This document shows positions 50,327 to 57,900 of a DNA stretch of 64,000 bases, in pieces. This DNA comes from JACVRM01 sp963839815. Its GTDB lineage: Bacteria; Actinomycetota; Thermoleophilia; Gaiellales; Gaiellaceae. The stretch lies in NCBI GenBank assembly GCA_963839815.1, contig CAWIWF010000006.1, forward strand, positions 620,001 to 684,000, read 5' to 3'. The notes under the pieces are model-generated. The model had not been told where the DNA came from and searched no databases. It saw nothing but the letters and a program-made list of their open reading frames with translations. A program made the position numbers and the translations under genes. Each line of letters opens with the position of its first letter. Positions within the stretch are counted from its first letter, which is position 1.

Positions 50327-51076
50327 CTACGGGAGATCCGGGGCCGCCAGCCGTCTGATCTCGGTGGCCACGTGGGCTGCGTGCGGCACGAGGCGTTCCC
50401 GCAGCCCGTCCCAGTCCTCCTGCTCGTCGCCGAGGTAGGCGGCACGCGCGAGCCGCAGGACGGCTCGGTGCTCCTCCGGCAGGCGCTCGAGCGCCCAGTC
50501 GGCTGCCGCGTCCTTGGCCAGGATCCGGTCTGTGGCGGCCGTGCACCACATGCGCGCCAGCGTGAGGACGACGTTGCGCGTGTCCGGCTCGATCTCGGCT
50601 GCGAGCTCGTCGAGGCCGTCGAGCATGGCCCGAACGCGGTCGCCAGGTGGCACCGGGTCGAGGAGAGCGGCGGGCGGCGGGCCGGCGAGCGGCGCGTCGC
50701 CGCGGAGGACGATCACGAGCAGGGTGGCGAGATCCGGATTGGTCAGCTGCGGCGGCTCGACCTCGCCGCGCTCGAACTCCTCACGCAGCCACTCGCCGTA
50801 CTGGAAGTCCATCGCGGGCGGATAGCGCCACGGACGCACGTCCGGCTGGGCGACGATCGTCAGCTCCAGCGCCCTGCGGGCCGGGCGTGCCCGGCTGCCG
50901 GAGAGGTCGAGCAGTCCCGCGGCCAGTCGCTGCTTCTCGGCCGGGGCTGTGCGCCGGGTCGACACGGCCAGCACGTCCAGATCGCTGCGCCGGCGCAGGC
51001 CCCCGAGCACCGCCGAGCCGTGCAGGTACGCGCCGAGCAGGTCCTCGCCGAGGACCTCGCGCACGAGCGCCAGCAC
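50327..51076 (-). CDS. Aminoglycoside (spectinomycin/streptomycin) adenylyltransferase-like protein
   Basis: ANT(3'')-type fold. Nucleotidyltransferase motif LLGAYLHGSAVLGGLRRRSD followed by LDVLAVSTR supplies the metal-binding Asp pair; MDFQYGEWLREEFERGE and the helical C-terminus RNVVLTLARMWCTAATDRIL match AadA-type enzymes. Chromosomal members may act on other substrates, so resistance is not proven. Canonical start GTG 51076 gives 249 residues. The frame is open upstream to a CTG at 51130 overlapping the cupin stop as CTGA (SGGHPPLSAEDEAQLGEV), which fits the family N-terminus better. Lies between two paralogous cupins. Confidence 0.8.
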   Translation of the reverse strand: MLALVREVLGEDLLGAYLHGSAVLGGLRRRSDLDVLAVSTRRTAPAEKQRLAAGLLDLSGSRARPARRALELTIVAQPDVRPWRYPPAMDFQYGEWLREEFERGEVEPPQLTNPDLATLLVIVLRGDAPLAGPPPAALLDPVPPGDRVRAMLDGLDELAAEIEPDTRNVVLTLARMWCTAATDRILAKDAAADWALERLPEEHRAVLRLARAAYLGDEQEDWDGLRERLVPHAAHVATEIRRLAAPDLP

Positions 51077-51126
51077 CTCGCCGAGCTGCGCCTCGTCCTC
51101 GGCGCTCAGAGGCGGGTGTCCGCCGC

Positions 51127-51699
51127 TCAGCCGGGCAGCCAGCCGTCGCCGTAGGGGAGCCGCACCTCGTCCGGGAAGCGCGCGTAGGCGACTGAGGCGT
51201 CGCGCGTCTCCTCCGCGACGCCGGCGCCGTGGCGCAGCGCCGCCTCGTCGACGGTGTAGGCGCCCCAGTCCGGGCGCCCGTGGAGGACGCCGTCGGGCCC
51301 GCGCTCGCTATGCCGCTCGCGCGCGCCGACGGCGAAGACGACGCAGGGTGTGTCGCCGGCGCCGACGATCACGTGGTTCGTCCCGGGCGGGCAGTGGACG
51401 ACGTCCCACTGGCGCAGCGGCCGCTCCTGCCCCTCGGCGACGAGCAGCGCCTCGCCGGCGAGCACGATGAAGTCCTCCTGGTCCGTCTCCCAGTGGTACA
51501 TCGACATCGGCTGGCCCGGCTCGAGGATGTCGAGGCTGACGCCGACCTGGTCGAAGAGCTGCGCGGACTCGAGTGACGCCCAGCGCATGCGGCCCGGGAT
51601 CTGACCCCAGCGGGCGTCGCGGGCGTTGAGGACGTACCAGCCCTCGCCCGCAGCCCGGAGCCCCGTGTCCGTCTGCTCGAACGGCGCCTCAGGAACCAT
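51127..51699 (-). CDS. Cupin-domain protein, paralogue B
   Basis: 190 residues from ATG 51699. It has TDTGLRAAGEGWYVLNARDA, motif 1 MYHWETDQEDFIVLAGEALL, motif 2 PPGTNHVIVGAG, and the shared tail ending YGDGWLPG. Starts inside the last 11 bases of paralogue C, so the two are translationally coupled. Carries a ~10-residue insertion after the second motif relative to A and C. Confidence 0.8.
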   Translation of the reverse strand: MVPEAPFEQTDTGLRAAGEGWYVLNARDARWGQIPGRMRWASLESAQLFDQVGVSLDILEPGQPMSMYHWETDQEDFIVLAGEALLVAEGQERPLRQWDVVHCPPGTNHVIVGAGDTPCVVFAVGARERHSERGPDGVLHGRPDWGAYTVDEAALRHGAGVAEETRDASVAYARFPDEVRLPYGDGWLPG

Positions 51700-52243
51700 C
51701 GAAGTCCGGCAGCCAGCCGTCCCGGCATGCCGTCGGCTCGCGCCGGGCGACGTTCGCGTACGCCTCACGCGCCTCGGTCGTCGCCTGCTCGACGCCGACG
51801 CCGTGACGGAGCGCGGTCTCGTCGACCGTGTAGCCGCCCCAGTCCGGGTTGTCGATGTGCTCGCGCGCGCCGACCGCGACGACCAGGCACGGGCCGTTGC
51901 CGGCGCCGACGATGATGTGCTTCGTGTGCGGTGGGCAGTGGAAGAAGTCCCACTGGCGGAGCGGCCGCTCCTCGCCCTCGACGATCAGCAGCGCCTCGCC
52001 CGAGACGATCAGGAAGTCCTCCTGGTCGGCTTCCCAGTGGTACATCCCCATCGCCTCGCCGGGCTCGAGCACGACCAGGTGCATGCCGAGCTGCTCCCAC
52101 TCGTGCTCGCCCTCGAAGTCGCTGTAGGCGCCGCGCCCCGGGGCATGGCGCCAGCGGGCGTCCCGCGCGTTCAGGACGAACCAGCCCGGCCCGGCCGGTG
52201 AGAACCCGTGCTCGTTCCGCTCGAGGGGTGCCTCGGGGACCAC
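51689..52243 (-). CDS. Cupin-domain protein, paralogue C
   Basis: 184 residues from GTG 52243. It has NEHGFSPAGPGWFVLNARDA, motif 1 MYHWEADQEDFLIVSGEALL, motif 2 PPHTKHIIVGAG, and the same tail ending CRDGWLP. It is first of the minus-strand unit (C, B, adenylyltransferase, A). Divergent from the aminotransferase with an 88-bp gap. Confidence 0.8.
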   Translation of the reverse strand: MVPEAPLERNEHGFSPAGPGWFVLNARDARWRHAPGRGAYSDFEGEHEWEQLGMHLVVLEPGEAMGMYHWEADQEDFLIVSGEALLIVEGEERPLRQWDFFHCPPHTKHIIVGAGNGPCLVVAVGAREHIDNPDWGGYTVDETALRHGVGVEQATTEAREAYANVARREPTACRDGWLPDFDGS

Positions 52244-52331
52244 GCGGGGAGCCTGCCTGATCCACACCTCTGCCGCAAACGCCACACGCGAACCACTGAG
52301 CTCACGCCCCGGGAGCCCTAGGATTGGGAGC

Positions 52332-53534
52332 TTGAGCGTGACCTCTGACCAGCGACGCTGGGATTCGCTCCTCGCCGCGCGGACGCGGGCCGACGTCGGC
52401 GAGGGGATCGCCTCGGTGCTCGCGATGCTCGGCCGCTCCGACCTGATCTCCTTCGCCGGCGGCTTCCCCGACCCGGAGACGTTCCCTCGCGAGCGCGTCT
52501 CGACGCTGCTGCAGGAGTTCGCTGCAGCCGGTGAGGCGAGCGCATTCCAGTACGCGCCGACCCGAGGCCTGGCCGGCACGCTCGACGCGCTCGCGGGTCG
52601 GCTCGAGACGCTGCAGGGGCGCCGGCCGGCCGACGAGGAGCTGGTGATCACGAGCGGCGCCATCGAGGCGCTCCAGTTGGCCGGCAAGGCGCTGCTCGAC
52701 CCGGGCGACACCGTCGTCGTCGAGGCGCCCACATACCTCGGCGCCATCCAGGCGTTCCGCGGTTTCGAGGCGCGCATCGAGCCGGTGCCGCTGGACGACG
52801 ACGGGCTCGACGTGGACGCGCTGGAGCGGCGGCTTGGCGAGGGGCTGCGTCCGAAGCTCGTCTACACGATCCCGGACTACCAGAACCCGGCCGGCGTCAG
52901 CCTCGCCCTCGAGCGGCGGCAGCGGCTCGTCGAGCTGGCGCGGCACCACGGCTTCCTCGTCATCGAGGACGTCGCCTACCGCGAGCTCTCGTTTGGCGGC
53001 GAGTCGCAGCCGAGCCTCTGGAGTCTCGCGCCGGACGCCGTCGTGCAGAACGGGACGACCTCGAAGACGTTCTTCCCCGGCGTGCGACTCGGGTGGGCGG
53101 CCGGGCCTTCGGACGTCTGCGCCCAGCTCGTGGCCGCCAAGCAGACCACCGATCAGTGCGCCGGGGCGCTCGGGCAGCGGCTGTTCGAGGAGTACGTGCG
53201 CCGCGGCTGGATCGACGAGCAGCTGGAGCGCTCGTGCGCGCTCTACGAGCGCAAGTGCACACGCTTGCTGGCAGCGCTCGGGCGGGCGATGCCCGACGGG
53301 GCGCGCTGGACTCGGCCGCAGGGCGGCTTCTTCTCCTGGCTGACGCTGCCGGGGTCGACCGACTCCGCCGCCCTCGCCGTGCGCGCCGCCGAGCAGGGGG
53401 TCGGCATTGTCCCGGGCACGCTCTTCTTTGCCGACGGGCGGGGCGGCGATGCCGTGCGTCTGTCGTTCAGCATGGTCGACGAGGGGCTGATCGACGACGG
53501 TGTCGAGCGGCTGGCGGCGCTCGTCACAACCTGA
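52332..53534 (+). CDS. PLP-dependent aminotransferase (2-aminoadipate/aromatic type)
   Basis: 400 residues, fold type I class I/II. It shows LISFAGGFPDPETFP, FQYAPTRGLAGTLDALAGRL, VITSGAIEALQLAGKALLDP, TIPDYQNPAGVSLALERRQR and the PLP lysine in NGTTSKTFFPGVRLGWAAGP. Related to LysN and the aminotransferase half of MocR proteins, without the DNA-binding domain. TTG 52332 or GTG 52338 are both possible starts. Followed after 16 bp by a cupin gene and then an SDR, so the three may act on one pathway. Confidence 0.88.
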   Translation: MSVTSDQRRWDSLLAARTRADVGEGIASVLAMLGRSDLISFAGGFPDPETFPRERVSTLLQEFAAAGEASAFQYAPTRGLAGTLDALAGRLETLQGRRPADEELVITSGAIEALQLAGKALLDPGDTVVVEAPTYLGAIQAFRGFEARIEPVPLDDDGLDVDALERRLGEGLRPKLVYTIPDYQNPAGVSLALERRQRLVELARHHGFLVIEDVAYRELSFGGESQPSLWSLAPDAVVQNGTTSKTFFPGVRLGWAAGPSDVCAQLVAAKQTTDQCAGALGQRLFEEYVRRGWIDEQLERSCALYERKCTRLLAALGRAMPDGARWTRPQGGFFSWLTLPGSTDSAALAVRAAEQGVGIVPGTLFFADGRGGDAVRLSFSMVDEGLIDDGVERLAALVTT

Positions 53535-53550
53535 GACCGAGGAGGACGAC

Positions 53551-53916
53551 GTGGGTGCGACGCACTACCGCTGGGACGACCTGCCGAAGGAGGCGCTCAA
53601 CCCGCAGCTGGCGCGCCGGCTGATCTCGGGCGAGCGGCTGATGCTCGCGCACGTCTACCTCGAGCAGGGCTGCATCGTCCCCCAGCACGCGCACGACAAC
53701 GAGCAGCTCACGTACATCCTCGAGGGCGGGCTGCGCTTCTGGCTCGGCGAGGACAGGTCGGAGGTCGTGGACGTGATGGCAGGCGAGGTGCTGCACCTGC
53801 CGTCGAACCTGCCGCACGAGGCGGAGGCGCTCGAGGACACGCTCGACGTCGACGTCTTCTCGCCGCCCCGCCAGGACTGGCTCGACGGCTCCGACGCCTA
53901 CCTGCGCCGGACGTGA
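53551..53916 (+). CDS. Cupin-domain protein
   Basis: 121 residues from GTG 53551, GAGGAGG upstream. Motif 1 PQHAHDNEQLTYILEGGLRF (H-x-H-x3-E) and motif 2 PSNLPHEAEALEDT. Different subfamily from the three at 49.8-52.2 kb. Overlaps the SDR start as GTGA. Possibly an isomerase, dioxygenase or binding protein acting with the SDR. Confidence 0.8.
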   Translation: MGATHYRWDDLPKEALNPQLARRLISGERLMLAHVYLEQGCIVPQHAHDNEQLTYILEGGLRFWLGEDRSEVVDVMAGEVLHLPSNLPHEAEALEDTLDVDVFSPPRQDWLDGSDAYLRRT

Positions 53917-54696
53917 AGCTCGGCCTCGAGGGTCGCCGGGTGATCGTCACCGGCGGATCGAAGGGGCTGGGCGCCGCCATCGCCCATGAGCTCGTGGACG
54001 AGGGCGCCAGGATCGCGATCTGCTCGCGCACCGAGCCCGAGCTGATGGCGACGGCCGAGGAGCTGCGCGCACGCGGCGGCGACGTCTACGCGCAGGCGGC
54101 CGACGTCACCGACCCGGAGGGTGTGCGCGACTTCGTGCGGCGCTCCGCCGAGGCGCTGGGCGGCCTGGACGCGCTCGTCAACAACGCCGGGGGAGCCCAC
54201 CCCGGCAACGTTCGAGACGCTCACCGACGCGGACTGGGCCGGCGACCTCGACGTGAAGCTCTTCTCGCTGATCCGCTGCTCGCGCGAAGCGCTTCCGTAC
54301 CTGCGCGAGGCGGGCGGCGGGCGCATCGTCAACATCGGCTCGGTCTACGGGCGCTACCCCGACCCGGCGTTCTTCGCCACCTCGGTCAATCGCGCTGCCG
54401 GCAACTCCTTCACGAAGGCGCTCGCGTTCGAGGTGGCGAAGGACAACATCCTCGTCAACGGCGTCAACATCGGCTTCGTGATCACGCCGCAGTGGGACAA
54501 CATCCATCGCCGGCGCGCGCCCGACCGGCCGCGCGAGGAGTTCTTCGACGCGCTTGCCGCCCAGGAGGTGCCGCTACGGCGCTTCGGCACGCCGGAGGAG
54601 GTCTCCGGCCTCGTCGCGTTCCTGCTCGGCGACCGGGCGAGCTACATCACGGGCGCGTCGATCGACGTCGCGGGCGGCATGGGCCGCTACGTCTGA
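53913..54696 (+). pseudogene. Short-chain dehydrogenase/reductase, frameshifted at a G5 run near 54189
   Basis: GTG 53913 overlaps the cupin stop. NAD(P) motif VTGGSKGLGAAIAHELVDEG and DALVNNAGG are in the first frame. At the GGGGG run (54188-54193) the frame changes; the second frame continues ATFETLTDADWAGDLDVKLF, GGRIVNIGSVYGRYP, NSFTKALAFEVAKDNILVNG and FLLGDRASYITGASIDVAGG to 54696. Removing one G restores NNAGEPTPATFETLT. The canonical Tyr-x3-Lys is not visible at its usual place (FFATSVNRAAG), as in some atypical SDRs. Indel or phase-variable tract are alternatives. Confidence 0.82.
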
Positions 54697-54716
54697 GGAC
54701 AGGCGTGGGAGCACGC

Positions 54717-54750
54717 GGGGGCGCCTCGACCCGCGGGCCGAGGCGCCCCC
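54717..54750. terminator. Perfect 12-bp hairpin between convergent genes
   Basis: GGGGGCGCCTCG (54717-54728), 10-base loop, CGAGGCGCCCCC (54739-54750). Between the SDR and the convergent methyltransferase; likely acts in both directions. Confidence 0.65.
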
Positions 54751-54756
54751 GGCTCG

Positions 54757-55632
54757 CTAGCGGCTGCCGGAGCCGATGAGTGCCACGCCGGGGAACTCGA
54801 GGCCCGCGCCGGCCTCGTAGGGGCGGCTCGCCTCCCGGATGCGCTCGCGCAGCTCTGCCCTGGCGGCCTCCGGCAGGGCGGCAAGCCGGTGCGCCAGTGG
54901 TCCGGCCAGCGCCGCCGTCCGCGTCCACCACTCGTCGAACGAGGCGGCGCGCATCGGCACTGCCTGCTCTTCGACGGCGACGTCCGCGAGCCCGGCCCCG
55001 GCGAGGAGCTCGTGGAGCTCGCCGGCATGGTCCAGCGAGAACGGGCCGGGGATGCCGGGCGGAGGCACAGGCTCCCCGAGCTGTGCGCTCGCCGCATCGA
55101 AGATCACACCGAGCCAGGGATTTCGCGCCCGCGGGCCCCAGACCGCCACGGCGGCACGACCGCCCGGACGCAGGACGCGCTGCAGCTCGCGCGCGGCCCG
55201 GTCCGGGTCAGGGACGAGCATGAGACCCTCGCGGCAGAGGACGACGTCGTAGGAGCCGTCCGGCTCGGCGATCTGCTCGAGATCGAGCACGCGCGTGCTC
55301 ACGTTCTGGAGGCCGAGCTGGCGGGCACGGGCGGCCGCCGCCTCCGTCATCTCGACGGCGATGTCCGACATGACCACCTGGCCGTCGGGTGCCACCAGCT
55401 CGGCGGCTGCGAAGCCGGGCCCTCCTGGACCGCAGGCGAGCTCGAGCACCCGCTCGCCCGGCTTCGGGCTCGTCAACTCGAGCATCCGGGCCGCGATCCC
55501 GGCGCCGCGCGCCTCGGCGTAGGCCGCATGGTCCGCCCAGGCCGGGGCGACGGCGGACCACATCCCGTGCAGCCGCTGGCGGAGCTCGTCGAGGCCGGCA
55601 GTGCTTGCCTGCGGCCTGCTCATCGTTTCCAT
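54757..55632 (-). CDS. Class I SAM-dependent methyltransferase (UbiE-like)
   Basis: 291 residues from ATG 55632, AGGAGG upstream. It has GERVLELACGPGGPGFAAAE (motif I), VVMSDIAVEMTEAAAARA, YDVVLCREGLMLVPDPDRAA and ELQRVLRPGGRAAVAVWGPR. Divergent from a TetR repressor across an operator-like palindrome, so it is the probable target of that repressor. Small-molecule substrate unknown. Confidence 0.85.
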   Translation of the reverse strand: METMSRPQASTAGLDELRQRLHGMWSAVAPAWADHAAYAEARGAGIAARMLELTSPKPGERVLELACGPGGPGFAAAELVAPDGQVVMSDIAVEMTEAAAARARQLGLQNVSTRVLDLEQIAEPDGSYDVVLCREGLMLVPDPDRAARELQRVLRPGGRAAVAVWGPRARNPWLGVIFDAASAQLGEPVPPPGIPGPFSLDHAGELHELLAGAGLADVAVEEQAVPMRAASFDEWWTRTAALAGPLAHRLAALPEAARAELRERIREASRPYEAGAGLEFPGVALIGSGSR

Positions 55633-55650
55633 AACACACCTCCTAGATTG

Positions 55651-55669
55651 ATTACTTGTTGCGAGTAAT
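55651..55669. promoter_or_regulatory. Palindromic operator between methyltransferase and TetR genes
   Basis: ATTACT (55651-55656), seven bases, AGTAAT (55664-55669): perfect inverted repeat in an unusually AT-rich gap. It overlaps the -35-like TTGCGA (55659-55664) of a plus-strand promoter whose -10-like box is TACACT (55681-55686), seven bases before the TetR start. Probable autoregulatory TetR site. Confidence 0.6.
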
Positions 55670-55692
55670 GAAGTAAGGGGTACACTACTGAA

Positions 55693-56364
55693 ATGGCGGA
55701 CGGTGTCAAGAGCACGCGGCGCTACGAGTCGCCGAGGCGCCGCGAGCAGGCGGCGGCCACCAGGCGGGAGATCCTCACGGCGGCGCAGCGGCTCTTCGAG
55801 GAGCAGGGGTACGCGGCGACCACGATGGCGGCGATCGCCGCCGAAGCGAGCGTCGCGCTCAAGACCGTCTACGTCGCCTTCGAGACCAAGGGCGGCGTCC
55901 TGCGCGCGCTCTGGCACCTGCTCCTTCGCGGTGACCAGGAGGACGTCGCGGTGGGCGACCGCCGGTGGTACCAGGAGGTGCTGGAGGAGACGGACCCCGA
56001 GCGTCAGCTACGGCTCAACGCGCGCAACTCGCGCACGGTCAAGGAGCGCGCCGGCCGCCTGGCCCCGGTGCTGCGCGGCGCCGCGGCCGTCGACCCGGAC
56101 ATCGCCGAGCTCTGGGGCCGGATCCAGACGGAGTTCTACGAGAACCAGAAGGTCATCGTGGAGTCCCTGAGCTCGAAAGGCGCCCTACGGGCCGGCCTGG
56201 ACGTCGCCCAGGCGACGGACATTCTCTGGACGCTGAACCATCCAGACGTGTGGGAGCTCTTCGTGGGCCGACGGGGCTGGTCGCCTGCGCAGTACGAGCG
56301 GTGGTTCGGAGACGCCGCCTGTCAGCAGCTACTGGCGCCGCTGCCCGCCGACGCGGCCGGCTGA
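55693..56364 (+). CDS. TetR/AcrR-family transcriptional regulator
   Basis: 223 residues. N-terminal HTH: ATRREILTAAQRLFEEQGYA and TTMAAIAAEASVALKTVYVA; ligand domain of unknown specificity. ATG 55693. Convergent overlap of 36 bases with the following minus-strand gene. Most likely regulates itself and the divergent methyltransferase. Confidence 0.9.
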   Translation: MADGVKSTRRYESPRRREQAAATRREILTAAQRLFEEQGYAATTMAAIAAEASVALKTVYVAFETKGGVLRALWHLLLRGDQEDVAVGDRRWYQEVLEETDPERQLRLNARNSRTVKERAGRLAPVLRGAAAVDPDIAELWGRIQTEFYENQKVIVESLSSKGALRAGLDVAQATDILWTLNHPDVWELFVGRRGWSPAQYERWFGDAACQQLLAPLPADAAG

Positions 56365-56634
56365 GCGCCGATACTCCGGCTCAGGCCCGGGATCGAGCAG
56401 CAGCTCCCGCGGCACCCGTAGCGCCGGCTCCTTGCGGCCGTCGGCGAAGACCCGCATGAGCAGTTGCACCTGCGGCGCCTGCTCGAGCTCCGCGGCGTCG
56501 AGACCCGTCAGCTGGCGCGCCTCGTCCAGGGGAACGAGCGCGAAGAGGGGTGGGCCGTTTCGCCGCATGGTCTCTTCATCGGCAACGACGGCGCCCGGCA
56601 CGAGCACTTTCGCGCGGCTGAATGTCCCGCTCAG
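56329..56634 (-). CDS. Hypothetical protein (CTG start proposed)
   Basis: About 101 residues: SGTFSRAKVLVPGAVVADEE ... MRRNGPPLFALVPLDEARQL and QLLMRVFADGRKEPALRVPR. No family recognised. The only upstream in-frame start is a CTG at 56634 overlapping the stop of the SnoaL-like gene as CTGA; an internal GTG would shorten it. Overlaps tetR convergently. Normal codon use at third positions supports a gene. Confidence 0.45.
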   Translation of the reverse strand: MSGTFSRAKVLVPGAVVADEETMRRNGPPLFALVPLDEARQLTGLDAAELEQAPQVQLLMRVFADGRKEPALRVPRELLLDPGPEPEYRRSAGRVGGQRRQ

Positions 56635-57014
56635 CCGGCCGGGCGCGAGCGGCTGTTCCACCACTCGCGGAACTCGGTGCAGAGCCCGTCGGTGCCCAGC
56701 GTGACGAGGAAAATGCCCTCGTCCTCCTCCACCGTGCCGTCCGCCGGAACGTCCACGGACACCCACCAGCGGGCGATGCCGCGGCCGTCGGGCGAGATCG
56801 CGAGCGGCTCGTGGCCGAACCGGATGTTCTCCTGCTGCGAGACCGCCTGCTCGGTGCGCATGCGGATCTCGTCGTGGCCCCGGAGCGGCTCAGTCCACGG
56901 GCCCCAGAAGTAGAGGGCGTTCGCCGCGAAGCAGCCGACGAAGGCGTCGATGTCCTGCCGCTCCCACGCGCGCCCGTAGGTGTCCAGCCAGCGGTCGAGC
57001 TCGTCGAGCGTCAT
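56631..57014 (-). CDS. SnoaL/NTF2-like protein
   Basis: 127 residues from ATG 57014. TLDELDRWLDTYGRAWERQD and IDAFVGCFAANALYFWGPWT, then GIARWWVSVDVPADGTVEED: cone-shaped alpha+beta fold used by polyketide cyclases, isomerases and many unassigned proteins. Function unknown. Confidence 0.8.
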   Translation of the reverse strand: MTLDELDRWLDTYGRAWERQDIDAFVGCFAANALYFWGPWTEPLRGHDEIRMRTEQAVSQQENIRFGHEPLAISPDGRGIARWWVSVDVPADGTVEEDEGIFLVTLGTDGLCTEFREWWNSRSRPAG

Positions 57015-57064
57015 GGCTGCGATCCTGCCAGGCCGGCGGCTCCCGTACCCAGGCCGGGCGCGGC

Positions 57065-57785
57065 TCAGGCCGCTGCCGGCAGCGAGCCGAGCCGAGCGGC
57101 ATCCAGCGGCAGCACCTTCAGCTCGGGCGGTGGGCGGCGGGCGAAGCTGTCGAGGAGCACGAGCTCTTCTGCCTCTTCGGGCGTGAGGGTCGCCAGGGGC
57201 TCGAGGCGGCGGAGCCGTGGGATCTCTGCGTGCAGGTCCGCGGGCGGCCGGACGGTGACGACCCGTCCGCCGCAGGCGAGCACGGCGGCGCCGGGCGCGA
57301 CCACGCAGATTTCGAGCCGGCGGAGGCGGTCGAGCCGGCGCAGGCGGTCGACGACGTGCTCGACGGCCTCGATGCGGTCGCGCAGCCTGGCCGCCTCCTC
57401 GTAGCGGAGCGAGTCGGAGAGGTGCGCGAGCCGCTCTCGCATGCGCGGCAGCGGCCCGTCGCGGAGGAGCGCGTCGAGCTCCGCCGGCGTGGCGGTGGAG
57501 AGCGCGCGGGCCGCGAGCGAGGCCCGGCGGCGGCTGGCGATCGGGCCGAGCGGCGTGTGGCGTCTTCGTGACGACGAGCTCGTCGCCGCGGCGTCGCAGG
57601 TAGTGGCCGTGCTCCTTGCGGCGGCTGCGGGAGTTCGCGGGTGGCTGCAGCTCGCGGATCAGCTGCAGCTCTTCCCAGGCGGCCTCGAGCTCGGACGGGA
57701 GCTCGCGCCACTCGATTCGCTCGAGCGCCTGCAGCGCAGCCTCGACCGACGGCCGCTGGCGCTCGCTTTGAAAGTAGGTGCGGAG
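57065..57785 (-). pseudogene. Decayed copy of GIY-YIG/UvrC-like gene
   Basis: The stretch 57102-57785 is closely similar to 63215-63897 on the same strand. It keeps the UVR-type segment LRYEEAARLRDRIEAVEHVV and the C-terminal ELVLLDSFARRPPPELKVLP. But it has one extra base near 57558 (GCGGCGTGTGG against GCGGCGTTGG), and its 5' part stops at RTYFQSER with no GIY-YIG core. So it is a truncated, frameshifted duplicate. An internal start at 57442 could still give a 125-residue fragment. Confidence 0.85.
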
Positions 57786-57844
57786 GCGACAGCCTCTCCT
57801 CGCCGTTGTGCTCGCCTCGGCGCCGATGAGACCGCGGCGATCCT

Positions 57845-57861
57845 AACCACTGAAAGTGGTT
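57845..57861. promoter_or_regulatory. Palindromic operator candidate upstream of the LuxR-type regulator
   Basis: AACCACT (57845-57851), GAA, AGTGGTT (57855-57861): perfect 7-bp inverted repeat, 40 bp before the ATG at 57901. It makes the in-frame GTG at 57856 an unlikely start. May be a repressor or autoregulation site. Confidence 0.5.
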
Positions 57862-57900
57862 GCAAGCGTGGATGTGAAGGTCTACCGTGGGGAAGCTCCC

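Noticed and set aside
50327..51130. Acquired antibiotic-resistance cassette
   Set aside because: No integron or transposon context, and base composition matches neighbours; a chromosomal relative is more likely.
57856..57900. GTG at 57856 as start of the LuxR regulator
   Set aside because: It sits inside a perfect palindrome and lacks a ribosome site; ATG 57901 has one.
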